Source: Pleodorina starrii | Lineage: Eukaryota > Chlorophyta > Chlorophyceae > Chlamydomonadales > Volvocaceae | Assembly (NCBI GenBank): GCA_030267565.1 | Contig: BRXU01000047.1 | Coordinates: forward strand, 62,001-126,000 | Direction of reading: 5' to 3' | DNA: 64,000 bases | Part shown: positions 10,591 through 22,900 of the stretch, one piece after another | Layout: each line of letters opens with the position of its first letter | How positions within the stretch are numbered: the first letter of the stretch is position 1 | Translations under genes and position numbers: made by a program | The notes under the pieces: generated by a model | Databases searched by the model: none | What the model was told of the DNA's origin: nothing | What the model saw: only the letters and a program-made list of their open reading frames with translations

Positions 10591-13500
10591 ATGGTGGCAA
10601 GCTCCGGAAAGACCTTGCCTTTTCCCCAAATGTTTGCGTCCAGCGCCATCGCGGCATGTACTGCCGAGGTGAATAAGGCTGTGATCTACATAATGCTAGG
10701 ACAAATTTGTTTTAGGGCACAGCAGGATCTGAGCTATGCTGCTTGTGTTGTATAACGCAGGCGCTGACGCTCCCACTCGACACGGCGAAGGTCAGGCTGC
10801 AGCTTCAGGCTGGCGGCAATAAGTACAAGTAGGATCGCTTCGCCCTACACTTGTGGACATTAATCAGGATAGGATAGGAAAGCGATGTGTATTCACGCGA
10901 ACGACGTGCAGGGGCTTGCTCGGTACCGTCTTGACGATTGCTCGCGAGGAGGGCCCAGCATCGCTTTGGAAAGGCCTGGAGCCGGGTAAGTGCTGCGGCT
11001 CTTGTTCCGAGCTTATCCCGTCGCAGTCGCCGGGACGCGGCAACCTACAACACGGCCGTACTGTGCTGCGCCGCAGGCTTGCATCGCCAGTGCTTGTTCG
11101 GAGGCTTGCGTATCGGCCTCTATGAGCCGGTGAGATCCAGCCCCCGCAGCTGCCTAACTGCAACCTAACGCTGCGACGCGTGTCGCCTCGACGCGGTCCC
11201 GCTCCGACTCCTCCGCAAGTTCCCCCAATTAGAGCTTGCGAAAGCGGATGCTGTTCCTTACGGGTGCTTTGGGCAGCTAATTACCGGAGTTCTGCCATGG
11301 TTCTTTCAGTCTTCACTCTTCGCTCGCCCACAACTTTTTACGGCCTCACTGAGGCCGCGCCGGCCTCCCACGCCCCGGCGGTGCCGTAGACGCTCCGCAG
11401 AGCGGTTAGTCCTCATCTGAGGACGCTTCCTTTTGGTACTATGATTCTCATCCCACAACCTCACGAGACTGCAAAATGGCCGGACATAAACACTCGTTGC
11501 TGCACAGGTCCGTAACTTGTACGTTGGTAAGGACTTCAAGGGCGACCCGCCTCTACACCTGAAGATTGCTGCCGGCCTTACGACGGGCGCGCTGGGCATT
11601 TCGGTCGCCAGCCCCACCGACCTGGTCAAGGTAGGCCGCCCTGCTGCTGCTCGCGTCGCTCAGCACTGCATCGGGGGCAAGCACTGCCTCGTGCGCCATT
11701 TGCCTCGTGCGCCATTTGCCTCGTGCGCCATTTGAACCGGTGCGCCATTTGAAAGCGCCGCTTCGGAGTCGGTTGGGGAAGACCGCCCTTTCCTGTATGT
11801 GGACGGGTTGGTCGGCGCATCCAAGCCAATCAACTACGTAGCTGGACCCCGGCGGTCGCTCATGGGACCGAACCGACGTCACCGACGGGAAACTGTGTGG
11901 GATGAAGACCCGCAGGCGGCAGGCCCGTGGGGTGTGACAATGAGGCCTTTTGCGCCCACCTCGTCGCAAGACCACCTCCTCGTATGGGCGGCCCCAAATC
12001 GTGAACCATGCATGCTATGTGTGACCTAGCGGCCCGCAGCACGCAGACTATGCCCCCTCTGCGTGAGGGGCAGCAATGACGCGCATCACCAATGCGCCGG
12101 GGGTATTCACACCACACACGCAGGAGCAGGGAGGGGAGATCATGGCCCCTGGCGGCGGTCACCGCGAGCCGCCGCCGGGCGGTCACCGCGTGCGCCCTCT
12201 GTCAGTGACCTTCGGCATTGCCGCCGCCGTACTGCTGCTGTATTGCTGCAAATCAAATGGGCCACACAGCAGCACACACATGGACCTCCGAAGCAGCCTC
12301 GCCTTGCCTCTCCTCGCCTCTGACCGAGGTTGGTCGGGTACCTGCTTCCTGTTGGCGTTCCTCACCCGCTGTCCCCGTGCCCGTTCCGCCTGGTACGGCA
12401 GGTGCGCATGCAGGCGGAGGGCAAGCTGCCCGCGGGGACACCCAAGAAGTACTCTAGTGCCATCGCGGCGTACGGCATTATCGCCAGGTGCGCAGGAAGG
12501 GCCCGGGGGAGGGGCCGGCGGCACACGAGAGGGGATAGTGTTAGCGGATGCTGCGGCTGCACCACCAGGCACGTCGCCCCTCCACCTCCACGTTGCTTGC
12601 GGACCAGCTCTCTGAGCGTGCGATGTCCCCGGGTGCTCTTCGCTACGTTGCACTGCATTGCCCGTCAGGGAGGAGGGCATCATGGGCCTGTGGAAGGGTC
12701 TGGGCCCCAACATCGCGCGTAACGCCATCATCAACGCCGCCGAGCTGGCCAGCTACGATCAGGTGAGCAGCTGGCTGGAATCCGGGTGCTGGTGCGGACC
12801 CGTGGGGCAGGGAACGAAGCCGCCGAACTGGGGGCGCAAACGCCGGCACGTGGGTCGTAGCTACGTGGGTGGTTCACGCTGCGTGGGTGCCATGCAGAAG
12901 TCGCTGGCTAGCCGGGCGGGGTAGGCCTACCTACCTAACTGATGAGGTTCGATGAGGGGTGTGGCCGACTGTGTATCAGGCCCAGTGGTCAGTGCTAGCA
13001 CGTGTAGCCGCCCTGCGGGGTTGGCTTCCATTGTAACAAATCCGCATTTTAACTTACTGACGTCTGTTGGTGAACTGAGCACCGCACTGACATCCGCACC
13101 GTCGCCGAGACTCCGGGCGGCTTCCGTCTCATCTCACCGCCGCTCTCAATCCTCCGTCCATGTCGCGACGGCCTCACTTTGTTTGTTCCCACCACCTTTG
13201 CTCCACTGCAGATCAAGCAGTCGTTGTTGAGTGCGGGGCTCAGTGACAACGTGGGGACGCACCTGCTGGCCGGTGAGATACGTGGAAGGGGGCGGGGGGG
13301 CTGTGGGCAGGGCAGGGCAGGGGCTCGGGTCTCGAGCTGACCAGCGACCCTTGCGCGCGCCGTCGCCGCCGACAAGCGGATACATCTTAAGCCGCAGGCA
13401 TGGCTGCATGGTTCGCCCCTGTCTGCATTTGCAAACGCAGGCCTGGGCGCGGGCTTCTTTGCGGTGTGCATCGGCTCGCCCGTGGACGTGGTGAAGTCGA

Positions 13501-14391
13501 GAATCATGGGTAAGAGCTGCGCTGCTGGCCGCTGCTGACCGACCCGGTGTTACACCGGGTCTGTGGATCGATCCCTGGAGCGATCATTTCCTCACGTGCC
13601 TCCAGAATGGACAGGGACACATACGCATGCTACTGTACACGTTCCTTTGGGAAGTGATCGTGCGGCCCTCCACGGCCCTTCCCGAGCCGGGTGTTGGGTT
13701 TTTGTACCTGCGTTTTGGTGTTTCATGTGTAGTGTAAAAACATCAACACATGCCCGTCCCTCGGCAGGCGACAGCGCCGGCCGCTTCGCGGGTGTGCTCG
13801 ATTGCTTCGTGAAGACGGCGCGTGAGGAGGGCATGCTCGCCTTCTACAAGGGCTTCGTGCCCAACTTCGGCCGCCTGGGCTCCTGGAACGTGGCCATGTT
13901 CCTCACCCTCGAGCAGGTGGGCTGGCAGGGCGGTGTTTGCGCTGCTGCTCATATCCTTGGTTTCGGAGGATGTGAGCCAATGCAGCCAGAGTACCTCACC
14001 CATGGCCACACAAGCTTAGCATGGTTGCCCTGCGCCATTCCTTAGCTTAGCTTATTATGATCTCCTGGTGGCTTGTAAGCCGGCTCCGTCGCAGCGTCGT
14101 ATTGAGCGTTTCGGTGGCCGCGGCATTATGACATGGCCTGACACGGGCGCTTGCAGCTGTCTCATGCAACCGATGGCGCTCACTGGGACAGGCGTCACTG
14201 GGACAGGCGTCACTGGGACAGGCGTCACTAGGACAGGCGTCACTAGGACAGGCGTCACGCCTTGACTTGCCTCCACGTCTCACACTTCCCGCCACGTCTC
14301 ACACTTCCCGCCATCCTTCGTCGTGCCTTACCCGGCGGGCCTCTGCGGGCCTCTGCAGGTGAAGAAGCTCTTTGTCCCCAAGGACGAGTGA
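10591..14391 (+). CDS. UCP1: Mitochondrial uncoupling protein (plant UCP1/PUMP type)
   Basis: Inner-membrane carrier of the SLC25 family; plant UCP1 type, associated with proton leak and with dicarboxylate/amino-acid exchange. Eleven exons: 10591-10668, 10761-10828, 10912-10985, 11077-11129, 11508-11630, 12402-12487, 12669-12762, 13212-13272, 13441-13509, 13768-13916, 14359-14391; 888 nt, 295 residues, all phases agree. The three carrier signatures PLDTAK, PTDLVK and PVDVVK are intact, one per repeat. Diagnostic plant-UCP blocks are [68 protein letters not shown] and [18 protein letters not shown]. The protein ends [10 protein letters not shown]. The start [11 protein letters not shown] precedes the first helix at the usual distance. 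The first TGTAA signal after the stop is at 14845-14849. Substrate is not readable from the sequence. Confidence 0.95.
11687..11751 (+). repeat. 16-bp tandem repeat in UCP intron
   Basis: Three perfect copies of CCTCGTGCGCCATTTG and one degenerate copy in the intron after exon 5. Confidence 0.9.
14180..14257 (+). repeat. 15-bp tandem repeat in last UCP intron
   Basis: Five copies of CACTGGGACAGGCGT (two with CTAGG in place of CTGGG) plus a partial copy, shortly upstream of the final exon. Confidence 0.9.
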
Positions 14392-14844
14392 AAGGAGGCG
14401 TCGACCGGGCACAGCGGCGTCGACCAACAGGCTCGCACGCCTGCCTGCCAGCCGGCGCAGGCAGTTGTGCACTCGTACGGCACTAGGGGCGATACAGTGA
14501 GCCTCTGAACTGGCGGACTTTTAAGTGTCGAGCCGTCTGCATAGAAGATATATACACACATAGCGAACTGGCCGAAGTGGCTATTGGCTCCGACAGCAGC
14601 AGCTGCTGCGGCTTGTGTCCAGCGGGACCGGAATGACCGGAATAACGATGTGTTTTCTGTCCCGCTCCCCTTGATTCAGCCTCCGCGTGTCCCGATTTTG
14701 CGCTCTAGGGATTGGGAGGGCAGGGGCGTGGGGTTGAGGACCAATGGTCATGGCAATAGTGGTTTTGGTGAAACCTGACGCTACGTCGTTGTGGAGTTCG
14801 TACTGGCAAGTAGCTTGCTTCAGTATCCTGCATGGTGGGTTTTG

Positions 14845-14849
14845 TGTAA
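14845..14849 (+). terminator. TGTAA polyadenylation signal, UCP
   Basis: First TGTAA after the stop at 14391, the canonical green-algal signal; a second lies at 14937-14941. Either gives a 3'UTR of about 0.45-0.55 kb, ordinary for volvocine algae. Confidence 0.5.
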
Positions 14850-14949
14850 TGCTCGTGGCAGGCCAGAAGGGCCAGAGGACTCATGTCCTGGAGAAAGGTC
14901 GTTCGAGCTAGACAGCTGTGTGGGCGCGCGCGAAAGTGTAACGCCGTTG

Positions 14950-16900
14950 GCGTCGTACTACTGTACTGTCCGGGAGGTGCCATCCGTGGCACGCTTGGGG
15001 CACTACGCAGTCTCATTCCTCTAATGGCGGCAAGCGCCAAGGCGTAGCTGGTAGCACGCCTCCCAGGTTCCAGCCCACAATGCGGCACCGGACCCAGTGA
15101 GTGAGGATACGACTAGCTGAGAAGTGTGCCCCTGCGGCCCTACGCCTCATCCCTGCGTCACTCGTTTCCGCCAGAAAAGCCAGGCAGCTTCAGACTGGCG
15201 GTTGCGAATCTGTCGACTCCACATAATACGAGATTGTCCGGACACAGGACTTGTCGCGTCCAGTCCACAACATGGGGTACGACAGTAACGGCATTTCCAA
15301 CTGAAACCCCTGGTGGATCCACGGTGGGCGCACTTCGTAGATCGTAGCTCGTCACGCCATCACGCGATGTGGCCTTCTGAGTTTCCCCCTCTTTTCTCCG
15401 TGCGCCTCTTCCCTCCTCGGGTCTCCTGCCATCGTGCACCGGGTACTGCGCCACCAGCCGGGGCACCCCGCTGCGCCACCTCCCGGCATTCCGACCCGGG
15501 CTCCGCCACCTCAGTTCCGCCACCACTGCGACGCGCCGCAGCAGAAAGTCATGAGCTGGACACCGCCTCCGACACGCCGTGCGCAGCCGCTCAAACAAAG
15601 TCACCTGACACGGACACCGGGGTCGTCTTCGCCATTCGCCACATGTGCAGCCTGCAGTAGTCCGCCGCCGTGTCCAGCAAGACCAGTATGCCGTCGTTTG
15701 CGAAGACAAGAGCGAGGAAACGAAATGCCTTGGGGTGTGCGTCCGGCGGCAGCGACCCTACACAAGTTTCACCGTCGGAGGAACCGTGGCCCTGCAGGAG
15801 CAGGGGGCCTGGTGAAGTACCTTGTCCGCTCCGCCAGCTTCGAGCGGTGGAACTCGAAGGCCCCTTCGCCAGTGAGACGGGCCGTGGCGGCGGGGCCAAG
15901 GCCTCCTCTGCCGTCCGTGGCGCCACTAGCGTTGAGGCGAGCAGTTGGGGCTCCGGGGCATGGTCATGTTGGCCACGATATGGGGCGGTGAGGCCGGGGT
16001 AACTCAGGCGCTGGCTGCTGTCTTTAGCGCTGCCGTCGTTAAGCAGCTCCACATACCAACACGGGAACTGAGGGCTGAGGGAAGCTGCCGCCGCGCCATT
16101 ACCGAGGTTCACAAGCTGGGGCCCGCTGCGCCCCTGCTACTAGAATTTTCGATGGCGCGACGGATCCCTGTTAACGGGCGCAGTAGCGTTGCAATCTCCC
16201 CTGCCCGTTACCACCCCGAGCCGCAGTGTAGCATTGGTGGCTCATGCACCGCATGCACGGGCGAACCACTGGTGCGGCGGGTGCGGAATGTAGGCCCCAA
16301 CGGTGCTGTCACAGGCTGTCACCAGCGTCCACACCATGACTCCATGACCTCTGATGGGTTGGGGCCTGCGTCCCGTGAGCCACACGCCACGGCCCACGTT
16401 CGCTTGCCGCTCACAACGCCACGGCAACCGTTGCATGCCAGTCGATGAGTGCCCGCTTTGCTAAGAGTGCCTGAGCCGCGGCTACCAGTCCCACAGCGGT
16501 ATCAGCAATGACGTACCATTACCAGGCAGCCGCGTCGGGGCTGGCCGGTAGGACTTGTGGACCGGCCTAACTCCGTCGATTGCACATTTGCCGGACCTGA
16601 GAATGCCCTGAGCAAAATGGCTCACGACTGTCATGGCATGCCCATATTCTGCAGCCAATATATTATCGGTACCACAACTGAAGAGAGTTCAAGGGAGGAT
16701 TGTCTCTCGTCCGCGTACGGGCGAGCCAGAGGGATTCCGCAGGATTGTCCCTGGACGAGCTGCTTCCGAGGTCTGTCTATAGAGTAGACCTTCCTTGAAT
16801 TAGGCTCAAGTAGTTGGGTTTATGAGTCCTTATAAGATAGTCTAGCTGCTCACAACCCGACACAACCCCGCCAAGTCAGCATTTCGTAAGGAGAGAAGCA
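14950..16900. other. Unassigned stretch upstream of the CONSTANS-like gene
   Basis: No recognised gene. The most coding-like piece is a minus-strand open stretch, 15591-16112, containing FRFLALVFANDGILVLLDTA and an LFERLRTAC-type segment in the neighbouring frame at about 15.5-15.6 kb; a splice at a GTGACT or similar donor could join them. It matches no family I can name. It could be an orphan gene, an eroded transposon or chance. Confidence 0.3.
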
Positions 16901-16923
16901 GAGAACTACGCGCATTCCGTCAA

Positions 16924-19900
16924 ATGAAGAGAAAAGTTCAAGCAGCGAAGTTGGACGGGGAGGCTGCAAAGTGCGAGGTCTGCGGGACGAGGGATGCGAC
17001 GGTACTTTGCGACGAGGACAACGTCAGATTGTGCTCCATTTGTGATATGACGGTACGGGCTGCAGCTCATGCAAGCGGTTTTCTCAGTGTCGCACGTCGT
17101 TCAACCCTTGAATGCGCAATTGTTCCCCGGATTGGCCCGACAGGTTCACAGCGCCAACAAAGTCGCCCAACGACATACCAGATGGCCCCTGTGCAGCGTA
17201 TGCCACCGCCTGAAAGCTACGGTGCGCAGCTCAATAGTTCAGCTCCGAAAACTTGTCGAGCTACCCATTCTTGGGTTTGAAGTCGAGCGAGATATGCAAT
17301 GTGCGTGCACACGACGTGCGCAGAAAACGAGTACCACGCCTCAAGAGCAGGGTGTAGACGTCTGCACGTCCTGTGCCGGCACTGTCCCCAAGGGAAAGCT
17401 GCACAAGGTGGCTGGCGCCCTGGCTGCGCCCGCCCTTCACGTTCCTCAGGTGGGAGAAAGTTGCAGCATCCTTGGCAAATCAACAAAAAAACCCAATGAA
17501 TAACCCCCGATACGAAGGCCCTTCGTACGGCAGTGCTGACCCCAGCGACATGTCTCTGTATGCTGCAGGAGCAGGCGCAGGCAACCGGTGCTGCGCCATT
17601 CGACAGTTCGGAGGGCTTGGCGGACATGCAGGCCAGCAACGGGGGGTCGTCCGGCCAGCAGGTGCGTCTGGGTAGGAGGAAGCGTGAACTGCAACCCTGC
17701 CAGGCCGCACGGCGTTGAACTGTCGGCCACAATCGAACGGCCGGTGTTCGACTGTCGAGGTCAGGGTGGCGCAACGCGGCTGCACCGTGCATGTGACGGA
17801 ACGGCCAGCAAGGGCTTAGCAGGCCCCAGCAGGCAATTTGAAGGTTCGCAATTCGTTGCCCCAACCGCAACAGGTTTGGGTACGGGACGCGACCCTCGTC
17901 CTGGGGTCCGGCATTGGTCCGCCCGGCAGCCGGCCCCCAGCTGCACCTGCTGAGGCCACCATGCAGCAAGCCGCGTCCAATGACGTCCCATTGGGGCGTA
18001 CCTGCCAAGGTGAGCCCCTTGCTTCTATTTACGGTATATAAATGTGCACCAAGTTCGCAGTTGGTTGACGTCCCACCAGCCTGGCGCCGAGGGATTCCTA
18101 TCTGACTTCACCGGGGTGAGGCGAAGCAGGTGCTCCAGAACCACGGCTTGCCGTCCACAGCTCGCTGGCCCGCTGAATCTGCCTCTTGGTCCGGAACCGA
18201 TTGTGAAACCCGTTACCTCCGGGCCCCTTTCTTATCACCGGCCACCTCACCCATCAACCAGCAGGTGTCCAGGAGCCGTCGGCGGTGCTGGGCGGCGGCA
18301 GCTGCGACGCCGGCATGGACGACATCAGTGTGGCCGCTGAGGGCATGCAGCTGCGCCGCTCGGGGATGGACGGTTGGGGTGGCGGCGGCACGGACACACC
18401 CGACGTGCTGGACGCGCTATTCAACAGCTGGGGCGAGGAGGGCGGGCCGAGCTTCGAGGTGCGTGCGCCCTGCCCTGACGGCCGACCTTGCAAAGCAGAA
18501 AATGCACGTTGCGCGCGGATGACCGAATCCTGCGCCCAATTCTAGCAACAGGGGGCTCTATCATCGCGTGAGCGGGGAGTCGACTGCTACGGATGCCGGC
18601 CTGCGTTCACCGCACCCTCGCGTGGCTCGCAGGAGCCGGAGGTGGACGCAACGGCGGCCGCGGCCGGGGACCTTGGGCTGTCCATCTGGGAGGACTCGCC
18701 CACGGACATGGCCACGGGTGGGCCCAGCCTGCCACCCACCCACGCTGCCCACGAGCCGTCGCCGTACACGGCTGGGCGATCGGATTTGGATGTGCTGGGC
18801 TTGGATACTACCGCCGCGGCCGGGGCAGTAAGGTCCGCGTTGCAACCCTCGGCGGAAGCGGAACGGGCGGAGCACCACGCACCATCGCCGTCGTCGCTCA
18901 TGCAGGCCCAGGCTCGGCAGCAGCAGCAGCAGCAACATCAAAACCAAGCCCAAGAAGACAGCCAGGAGAGGGCTCTGCATGTTGAGAGCGTGCAGGAGGG
19001 CCAGGCGCCTTCACAGCAGGCTGCGCCGCACCGAATGGACATGGCACCAAGCCCGGAACGATCAGCGCTGGGCCTGGGAAACCTCGCCCTGCCGTTTGAT
19101 TACCAGCAGCAGCAGCAGCAGCAGCAGCAACAGCAGGAGCAACAGGAGCAGGCAATGCACATGTCGAAGGCGTGTAGGGCGCAGGAGCAGCAGGACGTCT
19201 CAGGAGGCGGCGTGTTGGGGCAGCCGCGACAGCGGCAGCAGGAACAGCAATTTGATGCCTTTGCTGGGATGGAGGTGGCCGAGCAACACCACTATCCTGG
19301 TCGGGGACTGAGGCACACCAGCCCGGCGTCGCCGCGGCAGCGGAGCAGCGGGTCGCAAGCTATGGACTACTCCCAGCCTCCGATGCAGCAGCAGCAGCAG
19401 CAGCAGCGACAGCAGCAGACGGCTACCAGGGACTCTGACTCGTCAATGGGGCAGCGGCAGCCGCAGCAGTCAGCGGGAGCTCAGACGGTTGCGCAGATGC
19501 AGTCCTTGAAGGTGCGAGAGCGCTGCGAGGGTTGGCGGCCACGTTGGGGTTTGCCGACGGAAGTGGAAACACACAGGGGGATTAGGCAGTTCGTATTTGA
19601 TGCCTTGAGGCGTTATGCCATGCGGATAACGCATCCTGCATTTCTGTTATCGCACCGAGGGGGAAGGGCGGGGGGTGGGGCCCTGGGCGTTTGTGAAATC
19701 TGTCCTTAGTAGGGAACAACTGCGTTCTCGGTGTGGGCACTCAGTTGTCACGCGTCTATCCTCCACCTTTGTTATCGGCTTGGCCGCTCGCTGGCCCTCA
19801 CACCCCGCACCTTTGTTTCACAGGCCGACATGGCCGTGGCTTCGCATGGGGCTGGGGTTTTGATGCGGCCTGGGCTTTCAGCGGACGGGGCCCCAGCGGC

Positions 19901-22900
19901 CACCGGCGCGACCGTGATGCCGTGGTTTGGCAGCATCCTGGGCACGCAGTACCAAGGTGAGGTGCAGGTTTGCAGTGCTGGACGCGTCCATGTTTCATGG
20001 CCGCACCCTCCTCCAAGGCTTATATCCCATGTCTTGCATTTATCCCGCAGTTGCGGTCCGTGCCCCTGCAGTTGCACGCGACCTGCATCTCATCCCATTT
20101 TGTTTACGTGATACTTGTGACGCGCCGCAACCCCTCAGGCCTGCCCCCAGAGCAGCAGCTGGCAGTCAACAACTTCCTGATCAAGCAAGATCCGGTGGGT
20201 AAGGGCTGGTAAGGGCCAGGTGCGTTTTTTCATTCTGCTGTTGGGTGTGTCGTTGTGTCGCACAGCACCTCAAGGCACTTGTGCACGCGACAGTCGGCCC
20301 CATGCTGCACAGCGCGCTCCCCTGATTCCCGGCATTTATAACTACTCGCGGTCAGCGTCGACTTCATGAGCGCAGCTGAAAACCCGCCGTGCGCCTGCAA
20401 TCTCCTCTGCGGGCTGTCGTGGGCTCAGAAAACTGTGCGATGAACTCCCACTGCTCGCGCTGCTGCAGGCGGCGCCGCAAACCTCCGGTGCTGTGGTCGG
20501 CATCGGTGCTGCTGGAGGGGTCGTGATGCCGGCGACCGGCCTGCTTGCGCCCTCCCCGCGGCAAAGTTGCGACGGAACATCGGGGCTGACACCCTTTCCA
20601 CAGCAGCCACAGCAGCCGCAACAGCCGTTCAATGCGGCCGCTTTCTCGGCAGGCGTAAATATGATGGCCGGTGGGTACGCACAGCCGTTCAGTGGTTGTG
20701 TAAACTTCCTGCCGGGCATCCGCGCCGACAAGGGCCCCACGGTGAGGCGAACAGGCGATTCGATGCGACGGGCGTTTTTACTGCATAATTGTCGCTGCCC
20801 CAGGCGGGCATTGGCCTTCGCGCTGAGAAGCGCGGAGATCGTTGTAAATTGAACGTGTTGTGCCCGTCTCCAAACCTAATTATGTCCATTATGATTTGCA
20901 AAACCCCGGGCACCAGCACGGAGCAACAGTTGCCGATAACACGCGTTCCTCGCATCACGCGCCGATCCGATGCCAATGCTCTGCCCCTCTTGCCATCGTG
21001 CCCCATGACAGAATTCGCTTTACGAGGCGGCCCTGCTGTCCGCAGCCAGCATGGTCAACCCCTGGCGTCCGGCCCTGCTGCAGGGGGGTAATCCCGTCAG
21101 CACGGGGGGCTTGCAGCTGCCGTCCGGGCTGATGGCCGCTGGTGCTGCCGCGGGAACCCTCTCGCTGCCATTACCGCTGCTGGGGCAAATTCAGACGCTG
21201 GCCGGTGCTGCGTGGGCACAGGCCGCAGCGGCGCAGGGCTCGGGGCCGCACGCCGGCGGTGCGTCCAGCATCCAGCCCCTGACACTGCCACCGCCACCGC
21301 AGCAGCAGCAACAACAACAACCGCAACAGCAACTTCATGCGGGCGAGACGACAATGGGAGCGGGTCAGCACTTTGCGAGTGGCGGCGGCGCAAATCCGGC
21401 AGCGAGTGGGTTGGGACACGGCGGGCCTGTCACTTTCGGGGCAACAGTCCAGCAGCAGCAGCATGGCCATCAGGCTCCTGCGATGCAGCCGCAGCCGCAG
21501 ACGAGTGGGCCCAGTGCAACGCAGCACCAGGCGCCGCCTACCAAACAGGTGCGGCACTTCATGGAACTGTGTTGCGTCCGCCGTTCAAGCTGCTGCGAGC
21601 CGCGCTGTTCGGCTAGTGGCATTCAACATGGCCTCGTGCGGGCCCCGCTTGCTATTTCCAACCCTAGTCGAGCCGTGAATAAGCCGCGCCGTCTGGCGAG
21701 GCGCTCGGCGAGGTGATTCGATCTTATGTCACTGCCCAAATTCCCATATGATCGTTTGTGGCCATCAGGCTCGGAGCAGAAGGCGGTCCCATGGCGCCTT
21801 TCCCTTCTACGACATTTGTTGCCGGTCCTTTCACGAACTCCTTTGACCTGCATGATACCGCACTCCAACCTGCGCAGGAGCCCTCCACGTCCAGTGCACA
21901 GGGTACCAGCAGTCATCACTGCCCAGCGGCGCCAGGCTACAGCACGCAGTGCGCGCAACCGCAGCTCCCCAACCGCGTCAGCAGCAATGGCGGTCGCGCC
22001 CTCGCGCCGCCTGCGTCAGGGCCAGGCCACCTGCCTGGAGGAATGGGCCAGCCGACGCCCCACGCCCCACACAGCGACTACACGGCGAACGCTAGCAGCG
22101 GCAATGCGGCGGCGGCACAGGCTGTTTCGCAGGCCAGACCGCTGCCGCCTCAGCAGCAGCAGGGCTTCGCGCCACCTGGGCCTCATCACGGCCGGCCGCA
22201 ACAGCTGCCCCAGCAACAGGCTCCCAGCCATCAGTCCAACGGCCAGCAGCAGGGCCTTGCCCCGAGCCTGTCGCAGACGCAGCAGCAGACCCAGCAGCAG
22301 ACGCAGCAGCAGCAGCAGGTGCACATGGCCGGCGCAGGCTATTCGCTGCCATTTCAGGGCTTCCAGCAGCACAGCGCACAGCAGCTCTATCAGCAACAGC
22401 AAACGCAGCAGCAGGGTCAGCCACAACAGCAGCAACAGCCGCCGCCACAGCAGCAACAGCAGGTGCCAACCGCGCAGGCGCGCGGCGGCGGCGGCCTCGG
22501 GCTCCTCGTTGGTAACACGAATGCGTCCGCGCTCTTCGGTGGCAACACCAACCCGTCTGCGCTCCTCCTCTTCAATCAGCAGCAAAACCAGCAGTTGCAA
22601 CAGCTGCAGCAGTTGCTCCTCCAGAGCGCCGGCCAGGGCCCAAAGAACCAGCAGCAGCTGCTCATGCAGCTGGCGCAACAGCTGCAGCCACAACAACAGC
22701 AACAACAGCAGCACGTGCTGCCGCCAACGGCGGGCCTGGGCGCAGGCGGGTCGTCGGACGCTTTTGGAGGCCTGCTTATGAGCCCCATGGTAGGCGCACA
22801 TAGCCAGTGCCCGTATGTGGTCGTGTGTCCTTAGGGTGACTTTATTGGCTGCCGTCGAGCACGTCAGGGTGCAGCGCTGGGGCACACCCATTACAGTGCT

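Noticed and set aside
21758..21877. Extension of the CONSTANS-like exon 12 upstream to the AG near 21767
   Set aside because: The phase does not fit the preceding exon ending at 21548; the acceptor before 21878 fits exactly.
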